This document shows positions 44,666 through 54,823 of a stretch of DNA of 64,000 bases, piece by piece; the first letter of the stretch is position 1, and every line of letters starts with the position of its first letter. The DNA comes from Bifidobacterium margollesii (GTDB lineage Bacteria > Actinomycetota > Actinomycetes > Actinomycetales > Bifidobacteriaceae). The stretch covers positions 57,330-121,329 of the forward strand of contig NZ_NMWU01000015.1 in NCBI RefSeq assembly GCF_002860355.1, written 5' to 3'. The translations under genes and the position numbers were made by a program. The notes beneath the pieces were generated by a model. The model saw only the letters and a list, made by a program, of their open reading frames with translations, ran no database searches and had not been told where the DNA came from.

Positions 44666-45760
44666 ATGGCGAAATATACGGTCGCGGTCGCCGGGGCCAC
44701 CGGATATGCGGGTGGCGAGGCGTTGCGCATTCTTGCCGCACACCCGAATATGGAGGTCACCTGCGTGGCGGGTCATTCCTCGGTGGGAGACAAGCTGGGC
44801 AAGCATATGCCGCACATCCCGCAGCTGGCCGATCTTACGGTGGAGGACACCACCCCCGAAGTGCTGAACGGTCACGACGTGATCATTCTGGCGCTGCCGC
44901 ATGGGGCTTCGGGAGCTCTGGCCGCCCAGCTCGACCCCGGCAGCGTGGTGGTCGACCTAGGGGCCGACCATCGTCTGGAGGAAAGCTCGGCATGGGACGA
45001 ATACTACGGCGGTGATTTCTACGAGCATTGGACGTACGGCATGCCCGAGCTCATCACCGGCAAGAACGGCGACGGAACATACCGGCGTCAGCGTGAGACG
45101 CTTGCCGAGGTGAAACGCATCGCCGGGCCGGGATGCAATGTCACCGCCACCACGCTGGCCATGCAGCCGGGCATCGCCGAAGGCTTGGTGGAGCCCGACG
45201 ATCTGGTGGCCGATCTCGTCGTCGGCTATTCGGGAGCGGGCAAGAACCTCAAGCGCACCAACCTGCTGGCGGCCGAGGCGCTGGGCTCCGCGCTGCCTTA
45301 CGGTGTGGGCGGCACCCATCGTCATATTCCCGAGATCCTGCAGAACTTCGCGCATGCGGCCGGTCTGGGTGCCGCCGAAGCGAAACGATTCACTCTGGGA
45401 TTCACGCCGGTGCTCGCACCGATGTCCCGAGGCATTCTCGCCACGGTCTCCTCGCATCTGACCGATAAGGCGCTGGCCATGAGCGACGCCGAGATTCGTG
45501 CCGTATGGGAGAACGCCTATCGGGACGAGCCGTTCATGATCCTGCTTCCCGAAGGTGTGCTGCCGGCCACCGGCAACATCATCGGATCGAACGCCGCACA
45601 CATTCAGGTGGCGGTTGATCGCAGGGCGAAGCGGCTGCTGGCGTTCGCTGCCATCGACAACCTCAACCGCGGCACCGCGGGGCAGGCCGTGCAGTCGCTG
45701 AACATCGCGCTTGGACTTGAAGAAGATACCGGATTGACAAAGATTGGAGTGGCACCGTGA
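44666..45760 (+). CDS. argC: N-acetyl-gamma-glutamyl-phosphate reductase
   Basis: About 364 residues; reduces N-acetylglutamyl phosphate to the semialdehyde with NADPH (third step of the acetylated ornithine route). It has the Rossmann motif VAVAGATGYAGGEALRI, the catalytic Cys in GPGCNVTATTLAM, YSGAGKNLKRTNL, and the His-containing GTHRHIPEI. ATG 44666 has GGGAGA upstream. It is the first gene of the arg cluster; its stop overlaps the argJ start (GTGA). Confidence 0.96.
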   Translation: MAKYTVAVAGATGYAGGEALRILAAHPNMEVTCVAGHSSVGDKLGKHMPHIPQLADLTVEDTTPEVLNGHDVIILALPHGASGALAAQLDPGSVVVDLGADHRLEESSAWDEYYGGDFYEHWTYGMPELITGKNGDGTYRRQRETLAEVKRIAGPGCNVTATTLAMQPGIAEGLVEPDDLVADLVVGYSGAGKNLKRTNLLAAEALGSALPYGVGGTHRHIPEILQNFAHAAGLGAAEAKRFTLGFTPVLAPMSRGILATVSSHLTDKALAMSDAEIRAVWENAYRDEPFMILLPEGVLPATGNIIGSNAAHIQVAVDRRAKRLLAFAAIDNLNRGTAGQAVQSLNIALGLEEDTGLTKIGVAP

Positions 45761-46926
45761 GCGTAACGTTCGCCAAGGGATTTTCCGCAGCCGGCGTGGC
45801 GGCCGGGGTTTCGGCGGTGAAAGGTAAGAAGGATCTCGCCGTGGTGGTGAACGACGGGCCGCTGGATGTGGCCGCCGGCGTGTTCACCTTCAACCGGTTC
45901 TGCGCGGCGCCCGTGCAGTGGTCGCGTAAGGCCGTGGCCGACGGGCATATCAAGGCCGTCGTGCTGAATTCCGGTTGCGCCAACGCCTGCACCGGCGAAG
46001 CCGGATACCGTCAGTCCGCCGACACCGCGGCCGAGCTGGCCGCCCTCGAAGGTGTCGATGCTTCGAACGTCGCGGTGTGCTCCACCGGTATGATTGGTGA
46101 TCTGCTGCCGCTCGACAACGTGCTTGCCGGCGTGAAGGCCGCACATGCCGAGCTTTCCGAAAGCGACGAGGCCGGGGAGCTGGCCGCCGAAGCCATTCTG
46201 ACCACCGATACCAAGAAGAAGACCGTGGCTCTCGAAGGCAGCGGATATCGCATCGGCGGCATGGTCAAGGGATCGGGCATGATCGCTCCGCAGCTGGCCA
46301 CCATGCTGTGCGTGATCACCACGGACGCCAAGGTGAGCGCCGAACAGGCGCGCAAGGCTCTCGGAGCCGGCGTGGAGACCTCGTTCAACCGCATCGACGT
46401 CGACGGATGCATGTCCACCAACGACACCGTGCTGCTGCTCGCCTCCGGAGCTTCTGGTGTGGAGCCCGACGAAGCCGAGTTCGATCGTCTGGTGGCACAG
46501 GCCTGTGCATCGCTGTCCCGGCAGATCATCGGCGACGGCGAAGGCGCATCGCACGACATTCGCGTCACCGTCACCGGGGCCACCAGCGAAGAGGCGGCTC
46601 TGGCCTGCGCTCGCGCCGTGGCCGCTTCCAATCTGCTCAAGTGCGCCGTGGCCGGCAACGATCCGAATTGGGGTCGTGTGGTCTCCTCGCTGGGCACCGT
46701 GCCCGAAGAGGTGGCGCCGTATGATCCGAACAACGTGACGGTGGACGTCAACGGCGTGCGCGTGTGCGACGGCGGCAAGCCCGGCGCCCCGCGCTCCGAC
46801 GTGGACATGACGCCGCGCGAGGTGCATTTCGACATCGATCTGGGCGAAGGCGACGAAAGCGCCACCGTGTGGACCGACGATCTGACGCACGAATACGTGC
46901 ATATCAACGCCGACTACGAGTCGTGA
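45757..46926 (+). CDS. argJ: Ornithine acetyltransferase / N-acetylglutamate synthase
   Basis: 389-residue ArgJ, which transfers acetyl from N-acetylornithine to glutamate and so recycles the acetyl group. It is made as a precursor that cuts itself before the Thr of QLATMLCVIT, the ATML motif present here. FTFNRFCAAPV, NSGCANACTG and GRVVSSLG are further family blocks, and the C terminus is NADYES. GTG 45757 overlaps the argC stop. Confidence 0.96.
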   Translation: MSVTFAKGFSAAGVAAGVSAVKGKKDLAVVVNDGPLDVAAGVFTFNRFCAAPVQWSRKAVADGHIKAVVLNSGCANACTGEAGYRQSADTAAELAALEGVDASNVAVCSTGMIGDLLPLDNVLAGVKAAHAELSESDEAGELAAEAILTTDTKKKTVALEGSGYRIGGMVKGSGMIAPQLATMLCVITTDAKVSAEQARKALGAGVETSFNRIDVDGCMSTNDTVLLLASGASGVEPDEAEFDRLVAQACASLSRQIIGDGEGASHDIRVTVTGATSEEAALACARAVAASNLLKCAVAGNDPNWGRVVSSLGTVPEEVAPYDPNNVTVDVNGVRVCDGGKPGAPRSDVDMTPREVHFDIDLGEGDESATVWTDDLTHEYVHINADYES

Positions 46927-46938
46927 GCCGGTGCTGGA

Positions 46939-46971
46939 TCGCTGGCGTCCGGGCGTTCCGGGCGCCAGCGA
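46939..46971 (+). terminator. Hairpin between argJ and argB
   Basis: TCGCTGGCG (46939-46947) pairs with 46963-46971; the loop carries a further CCGG/CCGG pairing. No T run, so partial attenuation or message processing inside the arg cluster is more likely than full termination. Confidence 0.5.
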
Positions 46972-47043
46972 CATTTCGGGAACAGGGAATCCCCTGCGGC
47001 CGGAACATCCCATACGATAGGGGAACAGGAACGAAGAGGAACA

Positions 47044-48015
47044 ATGGTTAAGGCGGAAACGAAGAACGTGGTGGGACCGGGCTTCCACTTCGACGTGCAT
47101 ACCGATCTGCGCGCCGACCAGAAGGCCGAAGTGCTTATCGAGGCATTGCCGTGGCTGGAGGAGTTCTACGGTCAGTGCGTGGTCATCAAGTACGGCGGCA
47201 ATGCGATGGTCGATGAGAAGCTCAAGCAGAACTTCGCCGAGGACATGGTGTTCCTGCGTCAGGTGGGCCTTCACCCGGTGGTGGTTCACGGCGGCGGGCC
47301 GCAGATCTCCAACATGCTCAAGGCGTTGGGCATCAAATCGGAGTTCAAGGGTGGTCTGCGCGTCACCACGCCCGAGGCCATGGATGTGGTGCGCATGGTG
47401 CTCACCGGCAAGGTGTCGCGCGAACTGGTGGGACTGATCAACTCCCATGGTCCGATGGCGGTCGGCCTTTCCGGTGAGGACGGAGGTCTGTTCTCCGCCA
47501 TGCAGCGCAAGCCGATCATCGACGGCAAGCCCACCGACATCGGTTTGGTGGGCGATGTGGTGAGCGTCGACGCCTCCGCTGTGGAGGATCTGATCGCGGC
47601 CGGTCGTATTCCGGTCGTCTCCTCCGTGGCACCGAACGAGGATGACCCCACCGAAGTGCTCAATGTGAACGCCGATTCCGCCGCGGCCGCGCTGGCCGCC
47701 GCCCTTGGCGCCCGGAAGCTGGTGATTCTCACCGACGTCGACGGCCTGTATGCCGACTGGCCCGACAGGGATTCGCTGGTGGGCCGCATCGGTGTGGAGA
47801 ATCTGCGTGACATGCTGCCTGAGCTGGAGTCCGGCATGCGTCCGAAAATGGAGGCATGCGTGCGGGCGATCGACGGCGGTGTCGAGCAGGCTCACATCAT
47901 CGACGGTCGTAAGCCGCATTCGATTCTGAACGAGATCTTTACCACGAAGGGCATCGGCACCATGGTCGTTCCCGAAGATGGCATCGAGATGAGGAGCGCG
48001 TATTATCATGGCTGA
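47044..48015 (+). CDS. argB: Acetylglutamate kinase
   Basis: 323 residues; phosphorylates N-acetylglutamate. It has [10 protein letters not shown] (phosphate-binding Lys), [20 protein letters not shown] and [30 protein letters not shown]. The N-terminal helix preceding the kinase core is typical of arginine-inhibited hexameric forms, so feedback inhibition by arginine is plausible. Its stop overlaps argD by 8 bases. Confidence 0.96.
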   Translation: MVKAETKNVVGPGFHFDVHTDLRADQKAEVLIEALPWLEEFYGQCVVIKYGGNAMVDEKLKQNFAEDMVFLRQVGLHPVVVHGGGPQISNMLKALGIKSEFKGGLRVTTPEAMDVVRMVLTGKVSRELVGLINSHGPMAVGLSGEDGGLFSAMQRKPIIDGKPTDIGLVGDVVSVDASAVEDLIAAGRIPVVSSVAPNEDDPTEVLNVNADSAAAALAAALGARKLVILTDVDGLYADWPDRDSLVGRIGVENLRDMLPELESGMRPKMEACVRAIDGGVEQAHIIDGRKPHSILNEIFTTKGIGTMVVPEDGIEMRSAYYHG

Positions 48016-49297
48016 TCTGGAAACGCTGGGAAGCAACGACAGCAAATGGCTGGGTGCCTACCGTGACGTGCATATGAACGTCTTCGGCACCCCGCTTCGC
48101 GTGATGGACCACGGCGAGGGCGCTCACCTTTGGGACGTCGATGGCAACGAATACCTCGACTTCCTTGGCGGCATTGCCGTGAACGCTCTTGGATACGCCC
48201 ACCCGGCATGGGTGAAGGCTGTTTCCGAACAGGCCGCCAAGGTGGCTCATGTGAGCAACTACTTCGCCACCGAGCCGCAGATCGAACTGGCTTCGAAGCT
48301 GGTCGAGCTTGCCGGCGCTCCGAAGGGGTCCCATGTGTACTTCGGCAATTCCGGTGCTGAGGGCAACGAGGCGGCCATCAAGCTTGCCAAGCTTTACGGC
48401 CGGACCCTGCCCGGTGCCCTGCCCGACATCGGTGGCAAGCCCGCCCGCATTCTGGCGATGACCCACGGTTTCCACGGTCGTACGCTCGGCGCGCTTTCCG
48501 CCACTTGGAAGCCTGCGATTCGCAAGCCGTTCGAACCGCTGGTTCCCGCGATCGAATTCGTGGAGGCAGGCAACGTCGAATCCCTGCAGCGTGCGTTCAA
48601 TGAGACGGGTCTCGGCCGTTACGGCAAGGGGCCGGTCGCCGCGGTGATCATGGAGATGATTCAGGGAGAGGCCGGTGTGGTGCCTCTGGGCTCCGATTAT
48701 GTGAAGGCCGCACGCAATCTGTGCGATCGTCATAACGCGTTGCTGATCATCGACGAAGTGCAGTGCGGCATCGGTCGTACCGGCAAGTGGTTCTCGTTCC
48801 AACGCGACGATCTTTCCGGGGGCATCACTCCCGACGCCATCACCTTCGCCAAGGGCGTGGCCGGCGGCTTCCCGATGGGCGGTCTGATCGCCTTCGGCGA
48901 GAAGCTCTCCTCCCTGTTCACCCCCGGTTCGCACGGATCCACCTTCGCGGGCAATCCGTTGGGCGCCGCAGCGGGCCTCGCCACGCTGAAGGTCATCGAG
49001 GACGAGAACCTGCTGGAGAACGCTGAGCAACGTGGACGCCAGCTGCGCGAAGGCCTTGCCTCCCTTGACAATCCGCTGTTCGTTGCGGTGCGCGGCCGCG
49101 GTCTGCTCGATGCGGTGCAGCTGGCCCATCCGTGTGCGCATGCCGTGGCCGATTGGGCGCTTCAGCGCGGGCTGATCGTCAACGCCGTGGCTCCGAACGC
49201 CCTGCGGTTTGCCCCGCCGCTGATCATCACCGAGAATGATGTGAATCAGTGTCTGGAGATTCTCGCCGGGGTACCGGCCGATCTGCCTGACGACTGA
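48008..49297 (+). CDS. argD: Acetylornithine aminotransferase
   Basis: 429-residue PLP enzyme of the class III aminotransferases, making N-acetylornithine from the semialdehyde and glutamate. [15 protein letters not shown] holds the PLP phosphate, [14 protein letters not shown] carries the conserved Asp, and the PLP Lys is in [26 protein letters not shown] is the dimer-contact Thr loop. Translationally coupled to argB. Confidence 0.96.
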   Translation: MADLETLGSNDSKWLGAYRDVHMNVFGTPLRVMDHGEGAHLWDVDGNEYLDFLGGIAVNALGYAHPAWVKAVSEQAAKVAHVSNYFATEPQIELASKLVELAGAPKGSHVYFGNSGAEGNEAAIKLAKLYGRTLPGALPDIGGKPARILAMTHGFHGRTLGALSATWKPAIRKPFEPLVPAIEFVEAGNVESLQRAFNETGLGRYGKGPVAAVIMEMIQGEAGVVPLGSDYVKAARNLCDRHNALLIIDEVQCGIGRTGKWFSFQRDDLSGGITPDAITFAKGVAGGFPMGGLIAFGEKLSSLFTPGSHGSTFAGNPLGAAAGLATLKVIEDENLLENAEQRGRQLREGLASLDNPLFVAVRGRGLLDAVQLAHPCAHAVADWALQRGLIVNAVAPNALRFAPPLIITENDVNQCLEILAGVPADLPDD

Positions 49298-49340
49298 TCC
49301 GTTCAGACTGTCGATCCGCACGACGGCTGACCTGCCTGAC

Positions 49341-49373
49341 GTCGGAACGTGGGCCTCGTGGAATCGTTCCGAC
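49341..49373 (+). terminator. Hairpin between argD and argF
   Basis: GTCGGAACG (49341-49349) pairs perfectly with CGTTCCGAC (49365-49373). No T run; it may weaken readthrough into argF or protect the message end. Confidence 0.5.
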
Positions 49374-49443
49374 GATCAGCAGTGGTCTTTCACTCCCATA
49401 CAAATCCGTAATCGAATCCCGTAACGCCTAAGGAGAACACACG

Positions 49444-50418
49444 ATGGCACACGAACTGCGGCATATGCTGCGCGACGACGACATCAATCATGAGGAGCAG
49501 AGGCAGATCCTCAAACTCGCGGAGAAATTCCGCGCCGACCGCTTCTACTCTCGCCCGTTCGAAGGCCCGCAGGCGGTGGCGGTGCTGTTCGACAAGCCCA
49601 GCACCCGCACCCGATCCAGCTTCTCCATCGGCGTTGCCGAACTCGGCGGATACCCGCTGGTGATCGACAAGTCCAGCTCCCAGCTCGGTCGTGGCGAGCC
49701 GGTCGCCGACACGGCCCGGGTGCTCACCCGCATGGCCTACGGCATCGTGTGGCGCACCTTCGGTCAGGATCGTGTTGAGGAGATGGCCAAATACGCCACC
49801 TGCCCGGTGGTCAACGCGCTGACCGATCAGTTCCACCCCTGTCAGGTGCTTGCCGATCTGCAGACCATCGCCATGCATCGAGGCGGCGTGGACGCACTGC
49901 CCGGTCAGACCATCGCCTACCTTGGCGACGCGGCGAACAACATGGCCAACTCCTATCTGCTCGGTGGTGCCGTCGCCGGCATGAACGTGCGCGTGGCCGG
50001 CCCGGAGGGATACCTGCCCGACCCGAAGATCGTGGCCGACGCCGAACGCATCGCGGCCGAAAATGGCGGGTCCATCCTCGTCACCACCGATCCGAAGGAG
50101 GCCGTGGCTGATGCTGACTGCGTGTTCACCGACACCTGGGTTTCCATGGGTGAGGAGGCCGAATACGCCATCCGATCCAAGCCGTTCTGGAACTATCAGG
50201 TGAATGCCGAGCTGATGTCGTACGCCAAGCCGGACGCCCTGTTCCAGCACTGCCTTCCCGCCTATCGCGGCAAGGAGGTCACCTCCGAAGTGATCGACGG
50301 GCCGCAGTCGGTGGTGTGGGACGAGGCCGAAAACCGTCTGCACGCGCAGAAGGCCCTGCTGACCTGGCTGGTCGCATGGCAGCGTGAGGATCTGTCGCTT
50401 CTGGGTGAGCTCGCCTGA
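49444..50418 (+). CDS. argF: Ornithine carbamoyltransferase
   Basis: 324 residues; makes citrulline from ornithine and carbamoyl phosphate. The carbamoyl-phosphate motif is [21 protein letters not shown], the SMG loop in [12 protein letters not shown] and the Cys loop [11 protein letters not shown] are intact. The ribosome site AAGGAGAAC precedes ATG 49444. argR follows after 5 bases. Confidence 0.96.
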   Translation: MAHELRHMLRDDDINHEEQRQILKLAEKFRADRFYSRPFEGPQAVAVLFDKPSTRTRSSFSIGVAELGGYPLVIDKSSSQLGRGEPVADTARVLTRMAYGIVWRTFGQDRVEEMAKYATCPVVNALTDQFHPCQVLADLQTIAMHRGGVDALPGQTIAYLGDAANNMANSYLLGGAVAGMNVRVAGPEGYLPDPKIVADAERIAAENGGSILVTTDPKEAVADADCVFTDTWVSMGEEAEYAIRSKPFWNYQVNAELMSYAKPDALFQHCLPAYRGKEVTSEVIDGPQSVVWDEAENRLHAQKALLTWLVAWQREDLSLLGELA

Positions 50419-50423
50419 TCTCC

Positions 50424-50945
50424 ATGGCCGATTCCATTCCGTCATTGCAGCGTCCGGCGAATCGTGCAGCGCGGCTGAGCGCCATCGAACAGGCGCTGGC
50501 CCATTACGTCGTCACCTCGCAGTCGCAGCTTTCCCAGATTCTCGCGGATCAGGGCATCGCCGTCACCCAGGCCACGCTGAGTCGTGATCTCGATGAGATG
50601 AACGCCACCAAAACCCGTCTGACCGACGGCACGGTGGCGTATGCGATCGGACGGGCCGTGGAGGCGCCGGCCCGTTCCGAGGCGGGCGGGGAGTCCAAGG
50701 GCGAACAGCAGATGGCCAAGGTGCTTTCCGGACTGATCACCTCGGTGGCCGCGGCTCGTAATCTGGTGGTCATCCATACGCCGTCCGGTGCCGCGCAGTA
50801 TGTTGCCAGCGTGATCGACCGTCAGCCGATAGCCGATGTGCTGGGCACCATCGCCGGGGATGATACGGTGATGATGATCTGCACCGACGACGACAGCGCC
50901 CAAAGGCGTGCCGACTGGCTGTTGGCATTAGTGTCGAAGAGCTGA
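50424..50945 (+). CDS. argR: Arginine repressor
   Basis: 173 residues. The N-terminal winged helix (about 18-85) has [17 protein letters not shown] and [17 protein letters not shown]; the C-terminal hexamerisation and arginine-binding domain has [14 protein letters not shown] and [16 protein letters not shown]. It should bind the TGCATA boxes before argC and argG when arginine is high. Its place inside the cluster implies that it controls its own production. Confidence 0.95.
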   Translation: MADSIPSLQRPANRAARLSAIEQALAHYVVTSQSQLSQILADQGIAVTQATLSRDLDEMNATKTRLTDGTVAYAIGRAVEAPARSEAGGESKGEQQMAKVLSGLITSVAAARNLVVIHTPSGAAQYVASVIDRQPIADVLGTIAGDDTVMMICTDDDSAQRRADWLLALVSKS

Positions 50946-51048
50946 CGGTCGGGTACGGCTGACTGTCGGGTATAGCTGACGGTCGGATGTGCCGGTTGGT
51001 GCGTGCGCCGATGCACTGGGTCGATACATTGGGCCGATACATTGGGCC
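50944..51048. repeat. Short tandem repeats after argR
   Basis: Three degenerate 17-base units (GACGGTCGGGTACGGCT-like) start at 50944, 50961 and 50978; the first begins within the argR stop codon. CGATACATTGGGC repeats exactly at 51022 and 51035, with a partial third copy at 51048. Confidence 0.8.
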
Positions 51049-51083
51049 GATACAGCGGAGTGAGGGGCTGCGACTCACCGATT

Positions 51084-51110
51084 TGCATAGTTATGCATAG
51101 TCGTGCATAA
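51084..51110 (+). promoter_or_regulatory. ArgR boxes before argG
   Basis: TGCATAG at 51084-51090, TGCATAG at 51094-51100 and TGCATAA at 51104-51110: exact 10-base spacing, the same three-copy pattern as before argC. A -10-like TAATAT overlaps the last copy. Confidence 0.78.
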
Positions 51111-51186
51111 TATACGCAGCACGTAATCGTGAACTCGTAATCGCGAATCATAGAAGAGCGGGCCATACCGACTAGAAAGGGAAGTC

Positions 51187-52425
<1,239 letters not shown>

Positions 52426-52465
52426 TTGATCACTGCGAAGTAATTCGTCGATTGTGTTGACGCCA

Positions 52466-52511
52466 AAATGAGGCCCGCATCCCTCTAGCGAGAGGGATGC
52501 GGGCCTCATTT
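52466..52511 (+). terminator. Very strong terminator after argG
   Basis: A perfect 21-bp stem (52466-52486 with 52491-52511, loop AGCG), with A and T tracts at its ends. Marks the end of the conserved arginine cluster and the left border of the lower-GC accessory region. Confidence 0.92.
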
Positions 52512-52531
52512 CGTTATCGGTGAAGTTGGGT

Positions 52532-52590
52532 CGTATCGATACGTGATAGAGTTGGTATGAAATTGATATTTGCTAACGCAAAATATCAAA
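52532..52590 (+). promoter_or_regulatory. Palindromes upstream of the toxin-antitoxin pair
   Basis: CGTATCGATACG (52532-52543) is a perfect palindrome, and TTGATATTTGC (52564-52574) pairs with GCAAAATATCAA (52579-52590) with one bulge. They lie about 100-150 bases before the antitoxin and could be its operator. Confidence 0.45.
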
Positions 52591-52685
52591 CCTAGTAGAG
52601 AAAGAAGGATTTGTGAGTCTTAGACTATATTTCGTATGTCGTTTACGGGTATGCTTGGTATTACGAGTGAAAGTGAGGTGTAATT

Positions 52686-52862
52686 ATGACGGTTGTTGAC
52701 GTTAATTTTCGTGTAGATCGTGCACCGCGTCGTATGACGACGGAGCAGGCGAATGTGGAACTTCGTCGTTTGAGGTCGTTGACGCCGTTGGGCACTCGCT
52801 TTGCGACGATGTCACCTGATGATTTGAAAAAGGAACTTTCGAATCGTGAAAATTCTCATTGA
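52686..52862 (+). CDS. Putative antitoxin of a PIN-domain toxin-antitoxin pair
   Basis: 58 residues, start ATG 52686 with AGGTG 6 bases before. The protein is basic and helical (APRRMTTEQANVELRRLRSL) and ends in an acidic-basic tail DDLKKELSNRENSH. I do not recognise its family. Assignment rests on size and on the 17-base overlap of its end with the PIN gene, the usual antitoxin-first arrangement. Lower GC than the arg genes. Confidence 0.62.
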   Translation: MTVVDVNFRVDRAPRRMTTEQANVELRRLRSLTPLGTRFATMSPDDLKKELSNRENSH

Positions 52863-53259
52863 TACGAATTTTCTTCTTGATTTGATGATTCCGGACCGTG
52901 TCAACTCTTCTAGTTCGATTCGTGTGATAGATGCTTTCAATGACGGTGCTGTGTCGATTGTTCTTTGTGCCGGGAGCTTGAACGATGCATATTATGTGGC
53001 ACGAAATTTCTGCACTGAGGATGGTAGGCGCGGCTGGTTGTCATTTTTCCTCGATAGATTTGATGTGGTACCGGTTGATGCGGCGCTATGTCGTCGGTCA
53101 TTGGCATCGGATGAACCTGATTTTGAAGATGGCTTGGTCAGGGCGTGTGCCGAATTAGCTGGTGCTGATTACATCGTGAGTACTGACCGCAAGGCATTTA
53201 AACGTTCTCCGGTGTCACGCATTGAATCTCCGGAGTTGGTTCAAAGGCTTGGGTATTAA
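52846..53259 (+). CDS. PIN-domain protein (VapC-like toxin)
   Basis: 137 residues. It begins MKILIDTNFLLDLMI, the first acidic site of PIN nucleases; later acidic residues are in DEPDFEDGLVRACAELAG and YIVSTDRKAF, completing the metal-binding set. It probably cleaves RNA when free of its antitoxin. GTG 52846 lies inside the antitoxin end, so translation is coupled. It sits between argG and the cas operon. Confidence 0.85.
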   Translation: MKILIDTNFLLDLMIPDRVNSSSSIRVIDAFNDGAVSIVLCAGSLNDAYYVARNFCTEDGRRGWLSFFLDRFDVVPVDAALCRRSLASDEPDFEDGLVRACAELAGADYIVSTDRKAFKRSPVSRIESPELVQRLGY

Positions 53260-53600
53260 TCAATAAGAACTGATAAGGATCGGTACCCTAGGTCTGATAC
53301 GATTCCGCTACCGCATTTTTATTCATTGAGGGTAGGTGTGATAATCCGCCTTAGCGGAATGGATTCATACTGCCTTTGTGGTTACAGAGGCCTTCATTGG
53401 GGGTGCTGCTCTTGGAATTCCTGGATTTCCTTGAGTAGCATCATATTTCGGGCGCTTCAGCGGAGCTGGTTTTCGCTGAAGCGCCCATTCCATGAATTCC
53501 CCCGTTTTTCGGGTAGAGTTGGGGGAAAGGAGGCAGAGCCTAGCTTCTTATATCTGGGAACTATGACGTTTCTTGTGATTGCTGATGGAAAGGGTACGTA
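53260..53600. other. Leader region of the cas operon
   Basis: No gene of useful size. Contents in order: an inverted repeat ATTCCGCTA (53302-53310) with TAGCGGAAT (53352-53360) whose loop holds TTCATTGAGG (53322-53331, identical to the CRISPR repeat 3' end); a 13-bp hairpin GGGCGCTTCAGCG (53450-53462) with 53474-53486; and a 12-codon frame from 53563 whose TAA overlaps the cas7 ATG. Confidence 0.65.
53450..53486 (+). terminator. Hairpin between the toxin-antitoxin pair and the cas operon
   Basis: A perfect 13-bp stem (53450-53462 with 53474-53486), probably ending the toxin transcript; no clear T run. Confidence 0.6.
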
Positions 53601-54806
53601 ATGGCACGCAAATTGACTCTTGAAGATTTGAATGAAGCCTCTCGTCTTGGGGGTTCTAGTACATTATCGGAAAAAACGATTCTAGAACCGGCTGCTGGAG
53701 AGGAAGGGATCGTTGCTCCAGCCAAGTACACGGAGGGGAATGCCGCCACTTATATTTTCGAGGACCGGTATGTCAATGGCAAATCGGTCCGGACGGTTCT
53801 GATTGATTCACGAACGTCGCAAAGTAACAGACTTGAGGAATATATCGTACAGGCCATTAAGAATGAGCACCCGATTTTTTCCCGGATGCCTCGTATCCAG
53901 GTGAATTATAACTTTTCTGATGAAGTGGGGAATGCGGTCAAACGGTCCTATCTTGAGATTCAGCTTCCGCATCGTGCGTTTGACGCACATGTCCGAATCG
54001 GAACGGTGAATGGCGCCTCGACGTCCGAGCTTCCGGAATATGTCGGAGCGCGTAATTCAACGGCGGACGACATGATGCCGTTATTTGAACTCTCTCCGGT
54101 TACCGTGGCATTTGGCGCTTGGGATTCCACTCGGAACAAGAACCAGCTGCGTATTGCATCGTCATTTAATGGGGAAATCATTGGCGTATTGGCCAATCAG
54201 AATGACGACCGTCCCGTGTTCCGTGCTGGAGCGCGAGTGGATCCTGTCGCTGCGAGCATTAGTTTTGATACGGGAGATGCCAAAAAAATCGGCAAGATTA
54301 TTGAGCCGGAGGTCAGCAAGAAGCTGAAAACCAAATTTGAAAAGGATGGCAAGGGTTCTGTCATTGGACTTGGTGCCATACCGCCGTCCAGTAACGAAGC
54401 GAACTTCGATGGCATCGCCGTCAGTAATATCATTCGTACTCATGTGTTGAGCTTTTCCGCGTTGCGTTCATTGCGATTCGGTAAGGGACGAGAGGGGGAT
54501 GAGGCCGTTAGAGCTCTGATCGCTGCGATGATTATTGATGCCATGGCGGGTAGCAACGCTGAACTCAATTTGCGAGCGAATTGCCTTCTGCGCGAGTCCG
54601 GGAAACCGACGACCATTCTCGACAAGCGCTTTGGTGAGAGTGAGGAACTTTCGATGATCACGCTCGAAGACGCCGATGTACTTCTTAAGCAGGCCTATGA
54701 ACAGGCGCATGACAAGGCGGGCATCGACTGGCAAGGTCAGACGTTGGAGGTCGAAGGCAACTCGCTGGTGGTGAAGTCTGGCAGCGACGATGAATCCAAC
54801 GAGTAG
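53601..54806 (+). CDS. csb1: Type I-G (I-U) CRISPR Cas7, Csb1/GSU0053 family
   Basis: 401 residues, the backbone subunit that lines the crRNA in the type I-G Cascade. I recognise the GSU0053/Csb1 family from the N-terminal LIDSRTSQSNRLEEYI, the central SPVTVAFGAWDSTRNKNQLRI, and HVLSFSALRSLRFG followed by an Ala/Leu-rich stretch. ATG 53601 has GGAAAGGG upstream. First gene of the cas operon csb1-csb2-cas3-cas8-cas4/1-cas2. Confidence 0.9.
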   Translation: MARKLTLEDLNEASRLGGSSTLSEKTILEPAAGEEGIVAPAKYTEGNAATYIFEDRYVNGKSVRTVLIDSRTSQSNRLEEYIVQAIKNEHPIFSRMPRIQVNYNFSDEVGNAVKRSYLEIQLPHRAFDAHVRIGTVNGASTSELPEYVGARNSTADDMMPLFELSPVTVAFGAWDSTRNKNQLRIASSFNGEIIGVLANQNDDRPVFRAGARVDPVAASISFDTGDAKKIGKIIEPEVSKKLKTKFEKDGKGSVIGLGAIPPSSNEANFDGIAVSNIIRTHVLSFSALRSLRFGKGREGDEAVRALIAAMIIDAMAGSNAELNLRANCLLRESGKPTTILDKRFGESEELSMITLEDADVLLKQAYEQAHDKAGIDWQGQTLEVEGNSLVVKSGSDDESNE

Positions 54807-54823
54807 GGGGAGGGCGATAGTTC

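Noticed and set aside
45604-48045. 813-codon minus-strand frame across argJ and argB
   Set aside because: Antisense shadow of well-supported arginine genes; no recognisable domain.
52614-52702. Short frames before the antitoxin (GTG 52614 and ATG 52636)
   Set aside because: Very short (29 and 15 residues) and no conserved pattern to judge; the second could couple translation, but evidence is too thin.
53300-53400. A full CreTA-like guide RNA unit before cas7
   Set aside because: Only fragments of the repeat are present and the space between them is too short for a normal guide; kept as a low-level finding, not a feature.
53326-53601. 91-codon frame just before cas7
   Set aside because: Trp/Cys-rich translation, no ribosome site, and it runs through a hairpin; better seen as leader DNA.
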